A DNA stretch of 45,915 nucleotides from Candidatus Woesearchaeota archaeon (lineage in GTDB: Archaea > Nanobdellota > Nanobdellia > Woesearchaeales > DSVV01), in NCBI GenBank assembly GCA_018303325.1, contig JAGVYH010000070.1:1-45915 (forward strand), given 5' to 3'. The stretch's first letter is position 1. The number at the start of each line of letters is the position of its first letter. The notes beneath the pieces are model-generated. The model worked only from the letters and a program-made list of their open reading frames with translations. It made no database searches and was not told the DNA's origin. The translations under genes were made by a program, and so were the position numbers. Positions 7,455 through 16,221 of the stretch are shown here, piece by piece.

Positions 7455-9059
7455 ATGTTAAATCTTAGTATAATTTTAAAACATTATAAAAGAAAAGATG
7501 TTCAAGAAGCAATATTAAGCAGCAGTAAGGACAGAGAGGTTTCAGTAAAGTTTGGAGACAATGGTTTTGGAAAACGGCCAGACATTTTAAACTACCCAAA
7601 CGAAATACTAGAATTTGCAAAAAATGGTGTTACTAGTTTTCATGTCAGTGAGGAGCATTGGAATAATGTTCTTGCTCTTAAACCAGAATTAAGCAAGAGA
7701 GAGCTTGACGAGTTAAGAAAAGGATGGGATTTGGTGTTAGACATTGACTGTAAATATTGGGATTATAGTAAACTCATTGCGCATTTGCTTGTTCAACAGC
7801 TTAAAGAGCATGGTATAACTTCTGTAACTGTAAAATTTTCAGGAAGTAAAGGATTTCACATTGGTGTTCCATTTGAAGCGTTTTCTAAGTCAATTCCAAT
7901 ACAAGGGAAATTAACAGAAACCAGACTTTTATTTCCAGAAGCACCAAGAAGAATATCTCTTTATTTGAAAGATAAAATTGAGCCAATACTACTTAAAGAA
8001 TTATTAAAAAATATGACTAAGAAGGAAATAGGGATTATGACTTCTCAGCCAGAAAGTGAACTGTTCAAAACGTATTGCAAGAAATGCGGTGCAGAGTCAA
8101 AAGAAAGATCTAAACAATATTTTGTCTGCCCTTCCTGTCAAGAGAAAGTAGAAGAAAACAATGTGTATAATCTGTGTCCAAAATGTAAACAGATTATGGA
8201 AAAGATAACAATTTCAAAACATAAATGCTACAAATGCAGTAATACAACTTTTGAAGAAAAGTTTAACTCATCTTTAATATTAGATATTGATACTATTCTT
8301 ATATCTTCAAGGCATCTTTACAGAGCGCCTTATTCTCTGCATGAAAAATCCGGACTTTGCAGCATTGTTATCCCTCCCGAAACTATTTTAAATTTTAAAA
8401 AAGAAGATGCGATGCCTTCTGCTGTAATCCCAAAACTTAAATTTTTAGATATAATTAATACTAAAGAGGGTGAAGCATCACGGTTAATTATAGAAGCATT
8501 TGATTACAAGCCAATTATGCAGGATGCAGATGAAGCATCCAAACTAATTAAAGAATATGAAATTCCTGGAGAAGCTATTCCTATTTCAATGTTTCCTCCA
8601 TGCATATTAAAAGGATTACAAGGAATTCAAGACGGAAAAAAGCGGTTTATGTTTGCCCTGATTAATTTTCTTGAATGCTGCGGTTATGAGAGTGATGGTG
8701 TTGATAAAATTGTCAGAGAATGGAATACTAAAAACTCTGAAAAATTAAGGGAAGTCATTGTTAATTCGCAATTAAGATACAGAAAAATGCAAAAACGCGA
8801 TAAAATCTTACCGCCAAACTGTATGCAGACTTATCAGGAAATAGGGATATGTGCTCCTGACAATTTATGCAGGAAAATTAAAAATCCTGTATCTTATGCC
8901 AAAGCAAAATCATTCATATTTGAAAAAGAAGAGAAAGAAAAGCAAAAAACAAGGCGTGAGCCATTGACAGAAGAACAGAAGGAAATGAGAAAAAAATTTC
9001 GGGCAGAAATAAAAAAGCAGAAAGAACAGGTTAAGGCTGCACTGGAAAAGAAGGAATAA
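7455..9059 (+). CDS. priS: Fused DNA primase, PriS catalytic subunit + PriL Fe-S domain
   Basis: This protein synthesises RNA/DNA primers for replication. The N-terminal two thirds is archaeo-eukaryotic primase small subunit: catalytic DID at about 96-98 (LVLDIDCKYW), FSGSKGFHIG (about 134-143) and SSRHLYRAPYSLH (about 285-297). Cys pairs between 205 and 265 (CKKCG, CPSC, CPKC, CYKC) look like two zinc ribbons. The C-terminal part carries four cysteines in the order of the PriL 4Fe-4S domain (FPPC, PPNC, IGIC, DNLC). Normally PriS and PriL are separate; a single-chain primase is known in Nanoarchaeum. I chose the ATG at 7455 because GGTGGT lies five bases upstream; upstream TTG/GTG codons would place that site inside the gene. 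Confidence 0.92.
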   Translation: MLNLSIILKHYKRKDVQEAILSSSKDREVSVKFGDNGFGKRPDILNYPNEILEFAKNGVTSFHVSEEHWNNVLALKPELSKRELDELRKGWDLVLDIDCKYWDYSKLIAHLLVQQLKEHGITSVTVKFSGSKGFHIGVPFEAFSKSIPIQGKLTETRLLFPEAPRRISLYLKDKIEPILLKELLKNMTKKEIGIMTSQPESELFKTYCKKCGAESKERSKQYFVCPSCQEKVEENNVYNLCPKCKQIMEKITISKHKCYKCSNTTFEEKFNSSLILDIDTILISSRHLYRAPYSLHEKSGLCSIVIPPETILNFKKEDAMPSAVIPKLKFLDIINTKEGEASRLIIEAFDYKPIMQDADEASKLIKEYEIPGEAIPISMFPPCILKGLQGIQDGKKRFMFALINFLECCGYESDGVDKIVREWNTKNSEKLREVIVNSQLRYRKMQKRDKILPPNCMQTYQEIGICAPDNLCRKIKNPVSYAKAKSFIFEKEEKEKQKTRREPLTEEQKEMRKKFRAEIKKQKEQVKAALEKKE

Positions 9060-9109
9060 AAAAGAGGATTAATGAATTAAATTAACATAATTATCTATCA
9101 ACTTTGATT

Positions 9110-10228
9110 TTATTTACTAGCATATGTTCTCAACAATTTATACATTTGCATATTTGCATCTGCAAGTGCTGCAACAAATTCTTCTCTTGCAGGCAATGTC
9201 TGGAATTGAGTAATTTTTGGTTCAGGTAACTTTGTTTTTCCGTTTGAACAAAAATCATTATAAATGAATTTTATTGCTTTAAGGCGATTATTAATTCTTG
9301 GTAATATCCCTTCACATAATGCTAATCCATTTGGGGTTAATGCTGTTCTCACACCAAGATATTTGCTGGCAGCATTATAAAACATAAGTTTATTGAAATG
9401 TTCTTCGCATATAACAGGAGAATCAATACTACCATTAATAATAACAGAATTTTCCTTATTAAACTTTTTGCTGGGGTCAGACAAGGCAAATGAACGAATA
9501 TATTCTGGAGGGATAATTACAAAAGATAGCGGTACTTTTCTTTCTTTGTTAAACGCGCCCATTATTTTCATATATGTTTCTTTTGTAATCTTTTGCGGGA
9601 AAACTGCTGTATCTATATCAGACGGGTTTTCTTTTGTCAAAGCGCTTCCATAAACCATGATAGGAACATCACCAAACAAATTTATTAATTCTCGTCTCAC
9701 ATCTTGAAATTTATTTGAATCTACTTCTCTTTTAACAATGTTAAGAATATCAATATCTTGACATTGAGAAAAATGGGGCGCTGTCAAAATTTTTAAGCCT
9801 TGCAAACTTGAAGATTTTATATGGTACAATATTGCTGATTCTAATTCTCTATTCCAACTTTCTGTTCCTTCTATTTGAGAATTAAAATTAGGAATTATTG
9901 TTTTCGTCATATATTGAAATATTGCATCTATATTCTTTAAACATATACCTTGAAGAATTTCTGCTTTTTCTTTTATTAATCTCCTTATATTAGCAGTTCC
10001 AGTACTTCTATATACAGAATTATCTAATTTTACAGCAATATCAAACAAGATTTGGCCTAATTCTATTCTTATACTTTCATCAATGGAATAATCAGTCCAT
10101 GGTTTCCCAAGAAAAGCATGAGGTGCATACTTGCTAAGAAATTCTAATTCAATAGGAGCGTAAACAGGTTCTTCTCCTCTGCTCATTGAGATTAAATCTT
10201 CAATTGTTAACTCTTCAACTATTCTCAT
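9110..10228 (-). CDS. Nucleotidyltransferase-like protein
   Basis: This 372-residue protein has a polymerase-beta-type nucleotidyltransferase motif in the middle, VYGSALTKENPSDIDTAVF (about 192-210). It matches the GSx(n)SDxD pattern that holds the catalytic metal ions. The flanking regions are mostly helical and show no other motif I recognise. It may modify a protein or RNA with a nucleotide, as MNT-type enzymes do, or be a catalytically reduced member; no partner gene of HEPN type is next to it. A TTTATAAATTATC box ends about 25 nt before the ATG, indicating a leaderless transcript. It is convergent with the primase gene, 50 bp away. Confidence 0.6.
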   Translation of the reverse strand: MRIVEELTIEDLISMSRGEEPVYAPIELEFLSKYAPHAFLGKPWTDYSIDESIRIELGQILFDIAVKLDNSVYRSTGTANIRRLIKEKAEILQGICLKNIDAIFQYMTKTIIPNFNSQIEGTESWNRELESAILYHIKSSSLQGLKILTAPHFSQCQDIDILNIVKREVDSNKFQDVRRELINLFGDVPIMVYGSALTKENPSDIDTAVFPQKITKETYMKIMGAFNKERKVPLSFVIIPPEYIRSFALSDPSKKFNKENSVIINGSIDSPVICEEHFNKLMFYNAASKYLGVRTALTPNGLALCEGILPRINNRLKAIKFIYNDFCSNGKTKLPEPKITQFQTLPAREEFVAALADANMQMYKLLRTYASK

Positions 10229-10304
10229 TTTATGAAGAAATGATTGATAATTTATAAAGATTCTTTAATTTACAATGAAAAACAGATAAGAAAATCATCT
10301 TTGT

Positions 10305-11390
10305 TTAAGGCAGCCACGTCTTTGGATTCTTTAATTTATCAGGCAGATATTTTTCAATGACGAAGTTTAATCCCCATTTGGCCAATGCCTGCTGTTCTGC
10401 TCTTTTCTTCATTGAATCAAGCTGTTTTAATGCCTGCTGCCATTCTTTGTAATGAAGGATAAAAGGATCATTTTTCAGAAGGTCTTTAATCTTTTTCACG
10501 TCTATTTCTAACAAAGGATGTGTTGGCAGATTGTAATCTATGATATCCTGTGGTGTTACACCTAAATATTTTGCTTGTGGTACACAAAAGAATTTGTTAA
10601 TATGCGCAGCATTCCCGCTTCCAACCTTCAATGTTCTGTAAATATTGCCTATACCATAAGGATCACAATCTACAAATACATAAACTGGCAGTTTTCTCTC
10701 GTCGCTTAATCTTCTGATAAATCTTCTGCATGCTCGTGTTGGAACACCACCCATACTTATTAAAATACAATTAGCCTTCTGCCAATATTTGTGCTTAACC
10801 AACCTTTGGAACATACCTGCTGTTTCTATTGCAAGAATAAATTTTGCATCTGTCTCAAATTTTAAGTGCTCAACGCTTGCTGGAATAGAATATGCTCCTG
10901 AGCCAAATTTGGTACAATCAATTCTTAGTTCTTTATTAGTTTCCTGATCTTTGTCAATGACAACTAACCTGCCGGCAACATCGCCGCCTTTTTCTTCAGG
11001 AATAAAACCAATTTGTTCTCTGTTGACCATTAACATTGCTTCAATATCATCCATTACAGTATCAGATTCAGGCTGTTCATGAAACCTTGCTTCTCCCCAA
11101 TTCTTGCTGACATAATACGTCTCTCTCTTGGTCGCAATATCATCTGTTTCAATCAGTTCTTTGCTCAATGACATCATTCTCAGGCTTTGCGCGAATGTTT
11201 TTATTGTTGATGCTGCCAAGGTTCTTTCTTTTGCTTTCCCTATCATTTCAAAATACCCAACTTTAGGATCATAACTTACATTTTGAAGGCTTCTGATAGG
11301 CATGTTTAACGACGGCAGTTTTTTCTTTAAGATTTTCTCGTAAATTTCTTTAGATATGTCTTTAATATCTTTTAATGGATTTGACATCAT
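10305..11390 (-). CDS. top6A: DNA topoisomerase VI subunit A (Spo11-like)
   Basis: This is the DNA-cleaving subunit of the type IIB topoisomerase that relaxes and decatenates duplex DNA. The winged-helix part holds the active-site tyrosine in KRETYYVSKNWGE (Tyr92/93). The TOPRIM domain shows E189 (LAIET) and the acidic pair in VDCDPYGIGN (D241, D243) that binds Mg. At 361 residues it is of normal length. It lies 70 bp downstream of top6B on the same strand, the usual archaeal order, with GAGG before the tandem ATG codons (the second ATG is equally possible). Confidence 0.97.
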   Translation of the reverse strand: MMSNPLKDIKDISKEIYEKILKKKLPSLNMPIRSLQNVSYDPKVGYFEMIGKAKERTLAASTIKTFAQSLRMMSLSKELIETDDIATKRETYYVSKNWGEARFHEQPESDTVMDDIEAMLMVNREQIGFIPEEKGGDVAGRLVVIDKDQETNKELRIDCTKFGSGAYSIPASVEHLKFETDAKFILAIETAGMFQRLVKHKYWQKANCILISMGGVPTRACRRFIRRLSDERKLPVYVFVDCDPYGIGNIYRTLKVGSGNAAHINKFFCVPQAKYLGVTPQDIIDYNLPTHPLLEIDVKKIKDLLKNDPFILHYKEWQQALKQLDSMKKRAEQQALAKWGLNFVIEKYLPDKLKNPKTWLP

Positions 11391-11460
11391 TGTTCCTCTT
11401 CATGATTAACTTTTTCTTTAGTATTTATTTATATTTATGTTACTTATATACTAAAGTAGT

Positions 11461-13266
11461 TTAATCTAATCTATCTTGATACTCGTCTTTTTCTCCTTTG
11501 AGTTTTTTAATCTCCTCTTTAACTTCTTCCTTGACTTCTTTTTCTATTTCTTTCCCTATTTTTGCAAACTCTTCGTCAAACTCAGCATTTTTTGAAGCGT
11601 CAAACTCTAGTTTATCAAGTTTGCCACGTTTCTTTTCAAGGATTTCATGCAAGTTTAGCTCAACTTGTTCTTTGTCTTTCTCCTTTAATCCAATTAGCTC
11701 TTTTAATGCATCAGCAACATGAGGAATATAAATCTCAATATAACTTCTTTTTTTGAACTCATCACCAATCAACTTTTTCTTTGCCATGTACATGCCAAGC
11801 TTTCTTCCGCATTCTTGGATAGCCAATCTTATTTCCTTGATAATCTCGGGATAATGAGCAATTGCTTCCTTACTTTCAGAAGTAAACGGCACCCAAACTG
11901 AAGCCATGTGAACAACAAGTGTTATTGGTCCGACAGGTACAGCACCAGAACTTTGGCTTAACCCATAACTTCTCCAGTTAGTTTGTTGAACTGCTTTTGT
12001 TGTTGCGCATGCACCTTGCTGAAATAATAATGGTACTCTGTTGGCATATCTCAAAATATTCATAGGTACTTCTTTTTCCTGTTCTCCGCCATATGCCAAG
12101 GCTGCTTCTATAATGAAAGGATTACCTCTGTAAACTTCTGGCGGTCTTGTGACAGAACAATAAAATTCTGCATTGATTTCTTTTTTTAAGCCTTTTTCAA
12201 GAAGCTCTGCACCAATAGGAGAAATACAGTCAGTTGGAGGAGCAATAATCTTTGTTTCTTTTATTGCCTGTATAAGTCTGTCAGCCATTTCTATTGTTAC
12301 TTCAGATGGCCTTGTTTTAGGCAAAAGTCTGGCAATCTCGCAGATTTGTTTAGCTGCCCCTGGACCAACCCTGGAAAACTCGTCACCGAAAAACTGCTGT
12401 AATGTTTTTGTTTGTGTATTTTTCAACATTTGAATAAGAACACCCAACTCAACACCATAAGGATGTGGTTTAATTTCATGTGGTATTTTAGGCAGGATTT
12501 CTGTTGCTCTTGGAAATATAATCTGCTCTGCTTTAGGTGTTGTATAAATAATAGTTACATGAGGATTTACAATAGCTGTCTGTTTAAGATATTGGTCGAC
12601 ACTCTGGGTACCTTTTTGATAAGTTCCTTCTAAATCAAGCTCTATCCTTGTACCATGCTCCTTATTCCAGTCAAGCGTAGCTTCTTTTAAGATTTCTGGC
12701 TTGTTTTTCTGTGTATCTATTTGCAGCTCATAATAATTAGCAGGTTCTTTTGGATGAATCTTGCTGACAATCTTTGAAGCTTTGCCTGTTGTAAGCTGAG
12801 AATACATTACACTGGCAGAAATACCTATACCTTGCTGTCCTCTGCTCATTCTTAATCGATGGAACTTTGAGCCGTAAAGTAATTTTGCGAATATATTAGG
12901 AATTTGTTTCTTTACTATACCTGGACCGTTGTCTTCAACAATAACCCTAAATCTGTCATTGCCCATATCTACCATTTCTACACTGATTTCTGGTAAGATT
13001 GCTGCTTCTTCACAAGCGTCTAGACTATTATCTACTGCTTCTTTTACAGTTGTAAGAAGAGCTTTTCTTTTGTTATCAAAACCAAGAAGATGTCTATTTT
13101 TGGCAAAAAACTCAGCAACGCCTATCTCACGCTGGAGTTTAGCCATCTCATGAGCTTTGGCTTTGCTAGAATCGTCTGTACTTCTTAATTTAGAATCTTC
13201 TTTAATTTCATTTTCATCAGCAGTTTTGCCCTTTTTAAGCTCTTCTACCAAAGTTTTCTGTACCAT
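11461..13266 (-). CDS. top6B: DNA topoisomerase VI subunit B (GHKL ATPase)
   Basis: This is the ATP-driven gate of topoisomerase VI. GHKL motifs are present: N-box KEAVDNSLDACEEA (75-88, N80), G1 EDNGPGI (111-117) and G2 RGQQGIGISA (142-151). A transducer domain follows. The protein has 601 residues, longer than the roughly 530 of Sulfolobus, because of a charged 40-residue N-terminal extension (the conserved part begins near LQREIGVAEFF) and a Lys/Glu-rich C-terminal tail after about 540 that looks like a coiled coil. It forms an operon with top6A. A TTTAAATATAAC box lies about 30 bp before the ATG. Confidence 0.97.
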   Translation of the reverse strand: MVQKTLVEELKKGKTADENEIKEDSKLRSTDDSSKAKAHEMAKLQREIGVAEFFAKNRHLLGFDNKRKALLTTVKEAVDNSLDACEEAAILPEISVEMVDMGNDRFRVIVEDNGPGIVKKQIPNIFAKLLYGSKFHRLRMSRGQQGIGISASVMYSQLTTGKASKIVSKIHPKEPANYYELQIDTQKNKPEILKEATLDWNKEHGTRIELDLEGTYQKGTQSVDQYLKQTAIVNPHVTIIYTTPKAEQIIFPRATEILPKIPHEIKPHPYGVELGVLIQMLKNTQTKTLQQFFGDEFSRVGPGAAKQICEIARLLPKTRPSEVTIEMADRLIQAIKETKIIAPPTDCISPIGAELLEKGLKKEINAEFYCSVTRPPEVYRGNPFIIEAALAYGGEQEKEVPMNILRYANRVPLLFQQGACATTKAVQQTNWRSYGLSQSSGAVPVGPITLVVHMASVWVPFTSESKEAIAHYPEIIKEIRLAIQECGRKLGMYMAKKKLIGDEFKKRSYIEIYIPHVADALKELIGLKEKDKEQVELNLHEILEKKRGKLDKLEFDASKNAEFDEEFAKIGKEIEKEVKEEVKEEIKKLKGEKDEYQDRLD

Positions 13267-13357
13267 TAACTAATCTACTTTAAGAAGTTATATTTAAAGG
13301 TTTGTCTGTTTTATCTGATTTTTTAGAATGCAATCAATTTACTTGTTTTACAAGATT

Positions 13358-13909
13358 CTATTGTTTTTCATCCTTCCAATTGACAAATGAATCCTTTTTT
13401 CTGTTGATGAAATACAGCATTGCAAAGAAAGTTATCACTAAAATAATAAATCCAATCTTGCTTCTTGTGTCAAAATATCTTATTGTAGCGCCAAAGGTTG
13501 TGGCGATACTGCCTAAGAATAAACCCATTGTGACACTGTCTTGCAGCACTGGTATAAGCAATGCAATAAGTAGTATGACTAAATTGAATAAGGTGATAAA
13601 TATGTATTTAGTGCCTTCATAATTGAGCTTTTCCTGCTCCCAAACTAATTGTTTTTCTTGATTTTCTTTTTGACATTGCTCTTGTTTTTGTGAAATAGCT
13701 GCATTATCTGCTTCACTAATTACAACCGTATCAGCTGCTGTCGTAGGTTTAGTTGGATAAGGATATTTTTGGTAGCAGTCAGCATAAGGACCTTGATAAT
13801 ACGATTGTGTTCCCGTATATTCTGGATAAAACACATTTGCTCCTAAGAATACCATGGGTATAAATATCAATACAATCATTAACACATAAAATAGCTTTGT
13901 CCAATTCAT
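13358..13909 (-). CDS. Four-TM membrane protein with coiled extracytoplasmic segment
   Basis: This is a 183-residue protein of unknown function. One hydrophobic segment lies at about 6-26, followed by a Tyr/Pro-rich, Cys-containing stretch (about 30-70) and a Gln/Glu-rich helix (about 70-98). Three further hydrophobic segments span about 100-172, and the C-terminus is basic. By the positive-inside rule the middle loop is probably outside. No enzyme motif is visible. It is upstream of top6B on the same strand but separated by 91 bp with its own likely promoter, so shared function is not implied. Confidence 0.75.
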   Translation of the reverse strand: MNWTKLFYVLMIVLIFIPMVFLGANVFYPEYTGTQSYYQGPYADCYQKYPYPTKPTTAADTVVISEADNAAISQKQEQCQKENQEKQLVWEQEKLNYEGTKYIFITLFNLVILLIALLIPVLQDSVTMGLFLGSIATTFGATIRYFDTRSKIGFIILVITFFAMLYFINRKKDSFVNWKDEKQ

Positions 13910-14071
13910 ATATTCTTGAATTAATTAACACATATTTAAAGTTATTGTAATGTACTGATAATTTACCGAAATCTTTATTTATACCACTACATTTCTTTAC
14001 CCTTAAGTTAAATAGGATTATATCTAACTATTATGTATATTTTAAGCAACAAAAATCAAGTGGAGGTATAT

Positions 14072-14905
14072 ATGTCTGACATATCTGATGTTGTAAATGA
14101 TGCTATCGATATCAGTTCACAATTAGATACATTGTCAAGAATTGCAAAAATTGACAATATAGATGATGAAACTATGCAAAATTATATTTCTCGCAAAATT
14201 GTACTTGGGGCTTTACTTGGCTTAGGTGGTCTTGTTTTATGTAGTTATTCTGTTTATTCACTGTTTTCAAAAGTATTAAATCAAGAAATAAACATTCAAG
14301 ATTATTTTGTTGATGGTACATTAGGGGGAATTGGTTTATTGATAGCAAGGGGAGGGGTTTTAGAGCTAAAAGAGGCATTGCATTTAAAAAAAGAATCTTC
14401 TGAAGCAAGATTAAACAAACACACAGAAGAAGATTTTTATTGGTGGAATAGAATGGTTTCTGTGCAGACAACCGCAACTGAGCAAACATATGGAAAATGG
14501 ATACACGCTATAGAAACGTTAGATGAAATTGACAAATATATCACATTTAACGAAAAAGATGCTGCACCAATGTTTCTTGATCATCTTAAATTAAGGTTTC
14601 ACGAACAAAGCAGTTATGATTCTATAGAGCGTGTTTGGGATTTTGATGATAACACACTCGAAGGTGCACAACAACTTCGAGGTAAAATTTACGAAGGAAC
14701 ATTTTTATTAGAAAGGTATGGTGAAAGAAAACGTATTCATTACAGTTTTAATAAGGGTGTTCCTGAAACGTTTGCAAAACTTCTTGAAATGGATGAAAAA
14801 AGTGAATTTGCTCTCATGTTTAAACATAGTATACAGAAAGGGATAAAAAACATGGGTCAGCAAATACCATTTATTGTTGAGAAAGTATATTATCCGCATC
14901 CTTGA
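14072..14905 (+). CDS. Hypothetical protein with two TM segments
   Basis: This is a protein of about 277 residues. I start at 14072 because GGAGGT lies six bases before this ATG; an in-frame ATG 39 bases upstream has no such site. Two hydrophobic stretches (about 43-64 and 78-93) follow a short helical N-terminus. The remaining C-terminal two thirds is soluble, charged and rich in Trp/Tyr (DFYWWNRM near 130) with no motif I know. It is not clearly operonic: tRNA-Thr lies on the opposite strand 25 bp downstream. Confidence 0.65.
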   Translation: MSDISDVVNDAIDISSQLDTLSRIAKIDNIDDETMQNYISRKIVLGALLGLGGLVLCSYSVYSLFSKVLNQEINIQDYFVDGTLGGIGLLIARGGVLELKEALHLKKESSEARLNKHTEEDFYWWNRMVSVQTTATEQTYGKWIHAIETLDEIDKYITFNEKDAAPMFLDHLKLRFHEQSSYDSIERVWDFDDNTLEGAQQLRGKIYEGTFLLERYGERKRIHYSFNKGVPETFAKLLEMDEKSEFALMFKHSIQKGIKNMGQQIPFIVEKVYYPHP

Positions 14906-14929
14906 AAAAACTAATCTTCTAAAACACAA

Positions 14930-15023
14930 AGCCTCCGATGGGAATTGCACCCACGACCTGCTGATTGCTTGATATATAAACTAATATACAAGTCAGCCGC
15001 AATAGCTACTATGCTACGGAGGC
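14930..15023 (-). tRNA. tRNA-Thr(TGT) with 21-nt canonical intron
   Basis: Reading the minus strand, the acceptor GCCTCCG pairs with CGGAGGC, the anticodon stem GCTGA with TCAGC, and the T-stem GTGGG with CCCAT. The anticodon loop CTTGTA-A gives anticodon TGT. A 21-nt intron sits between positions 37 and 38 (plus-strand 14965-14985, approximately). It has a textbook bulge-helix-bulge: central helix CTTG/CAAG with 3-nt bulges TAT and CAA. The discriminator base is T, usual for archaeal tRNA-Thr. CCA is not encoded. Confidence 0.93.
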
Positions 15024-15078
15024 ATAAATTAAATCATATTAATTAAATCATATAGATGATTATATGTTTTAATAGTTT

Positions 15079-15103
15079 ATGGGGGTTAGCGAAGCGTAAC
15101 CCG
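15079..15103. repeat. Hairpin with GCGAAGC tip
   Basis: GGGTTAGCGAAGCGTAACCC (15084-15103) folds back on itself around GCGAAGC, which is known as an exceptionally stable DNA mini-hairpin. It lies between tRNA-Thr and its partial copy. Confidence 0.5.
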
Positions 15104-15133
15104 CATAATCTTGGTGAAGCTTGATAAAGATTC

Positions 15134-15161
15134 GCCGCAATAGCTACTATGCTACGGAGGC
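15134..15161 (-). pseudogene. 5' half copy of tRNA-Thr
   Basis: Bases 15134-15162 repeat tRNA-Thr positions 1-28 (plus-strand 14996-15024) exactly, covering the acceptor 5' strand and D-arm up to the start of the anticodon stem. The match then stops, although TATCAAGC from the end of the intron recurs a few bases on. No anticodon, T-arm or 3' acceptor strand is present. It is best read as a decayed duplicate; a split-tRNA half or an integration scar are less likely. Confidence 0.75.
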
Positions 15162-15268
15162 ACATATATCTATAGAAATTAGTATTTTATTTATAAAATT
15201 TTGTGTTTAAACAGCTAATTTTACCTATTTTTTGTAAATTGTCCTATTCTAAAGAATAAAAACTAATG

Positions 15269-15450
15269 TATTTGTTTAGTTCCAAGGCGCAGCCACCCGT
15301 CTCATGATTTTTTTCAAGTTTTTTTAAAGCGATAATAAATATTAAACAATAAATTGACTAACTAATTAATCATCATGAGACGGTGGACTTCGTCCCACAA
15401 ACGTGTTGGGAACGAGAAAAAAACTAAAAAATATAACTGCTAAACAAATA
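15269..15450. repeat. R1b: complete inverted-repeat element with flanking direct repeats
   Basis: The ends are TATTTGTTTAG (15269-15279) and CTAAACAAATA (15440-15450). Inside, TTCCAAGGCGCAGCCACCCG/TCTCATGATT faces CATCATGAGACGGTGGACTT/CGTCCCAC. AATAAAAACTAAT occurs on both sides (15255-15267 and 15447-15459), consistent with a 9-13 bp target duplication. The right copy includes the stop codon of the gene at 15455-16045, so the insertion landed exactly at that gene's 3' end without breaking it. Confidence 0.8.
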
Positions 15451-15454
15451 AAAA

Positions 15455-16045
15455 CTAATAAGTAAACACATCTCCAAATCCTTTTGCCGGTTCAAATGGT
15501 TTTTGCGGTACAGCGAATGTGTTTAATTCCATTAACTTTTTTACATGCTCTTGGAACTGATAAGAATCTTTCAAAAGCTCCTGTTTATGCATATCAATAT
15601 ATTTCTTGTAAAATCTTTCCCAAAATATTGGAAACACTTTGCTTAAAAACCAGTGTTTTTTCCATTTATCTTCTGGATCTAATCTTAATTTTGCCTTAAC
15701 TAATATTTCTACTTTACCCATTTGGACTTTCCATTTCTTGTCATGCCTCATTACTTCAACATCTTTTACACCAACACCATGAATGTCAACAGTCATTAAT
15801 CTTTTGTGAAATGATGTGGCCCTCATATGCCTGGCTGTTTTGTCGCCTCTCCACCACACCCATATCTCTTTCCCGCTTTGTTGTGTTCTGGTTTCCCAAT
15901 AATAAGTTTCAGGAAATTTATTATCTTTATCATCAGAATATTCTTCTCTCCAGAAATAATCATGCAGCCCTATGTAGAATGAATTAAGATGAATTACATC
16001 TGTTGCTTTTACTTCCCATTTGTCAACTAGTATATCTACTGGCAT
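15455..16045 (-). CDS. Conserved-looking hypothetical protein, Trp-rich
   Basis: This is a 196-residue soluble protein of unknown function. It is rich in aromatic residues (WVWWRGD near 62-68, HWFLSKVFPIFWERFYKKYI from about 130) and has an N-terminal mixed region followed by an amphipathic helical C-terminal part. There is no nucleotide-binding or metal motif that I can defend. A CTTTATAAAG box about 25 bases before the ATG indicates its own, nearly leaderless promoter. Its stop codon abuts repeat element R1b. Confidence 0.7.
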   Translation of the reverse strand: MPVDILVDKWEVKATDVIHLNSFYIGLHDYFWREEYSDDKDNKFPETYYWETRTQQSGKEIWVWWRGDKTARHMRATSFHKRLMTVDIHGVGVKDVEVMRHDKKWKVQMGKVEILVKAKLRLDPEDKWKKHWFLSKVFPIFWERFYKKYIDMHKQELLKDSYQFQEHVKKLMELNTFAVPQKPFEPAKGFGDVFTY

Positions 16046-16221
16046 ATTTGTTTTTATGTGAAAGGAACTTTATAAAGTTTATTATCTTGTTAAGTAAAGT
16101 TTGTCTAATCTTAAGAAATCCACCATGATTGGCTGGATTTTCTATTAATTAAGACCTCTGGAATGCAGTTAACTCTTTAGTACCAAAACTTATTTAAAAA
16201 CAAAGCTAATTCTTAAGTAAT

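Noticed and set aside
11498-12633. Several plus-strand frames of 60-86 codons inside the top6B region
   Set aside because: They are complements of the well-supported topoisomerase VI B gene with no start signals or recognisable products.
15134-15161. Functional split tRNA-Thr 5' half
   Set aside because: A complete intron-containing tRNA-Thr is adjacent, the copy has no evident promoter, and no 3' half with a complementary leader was found in the window; a decayed copy is simpler.
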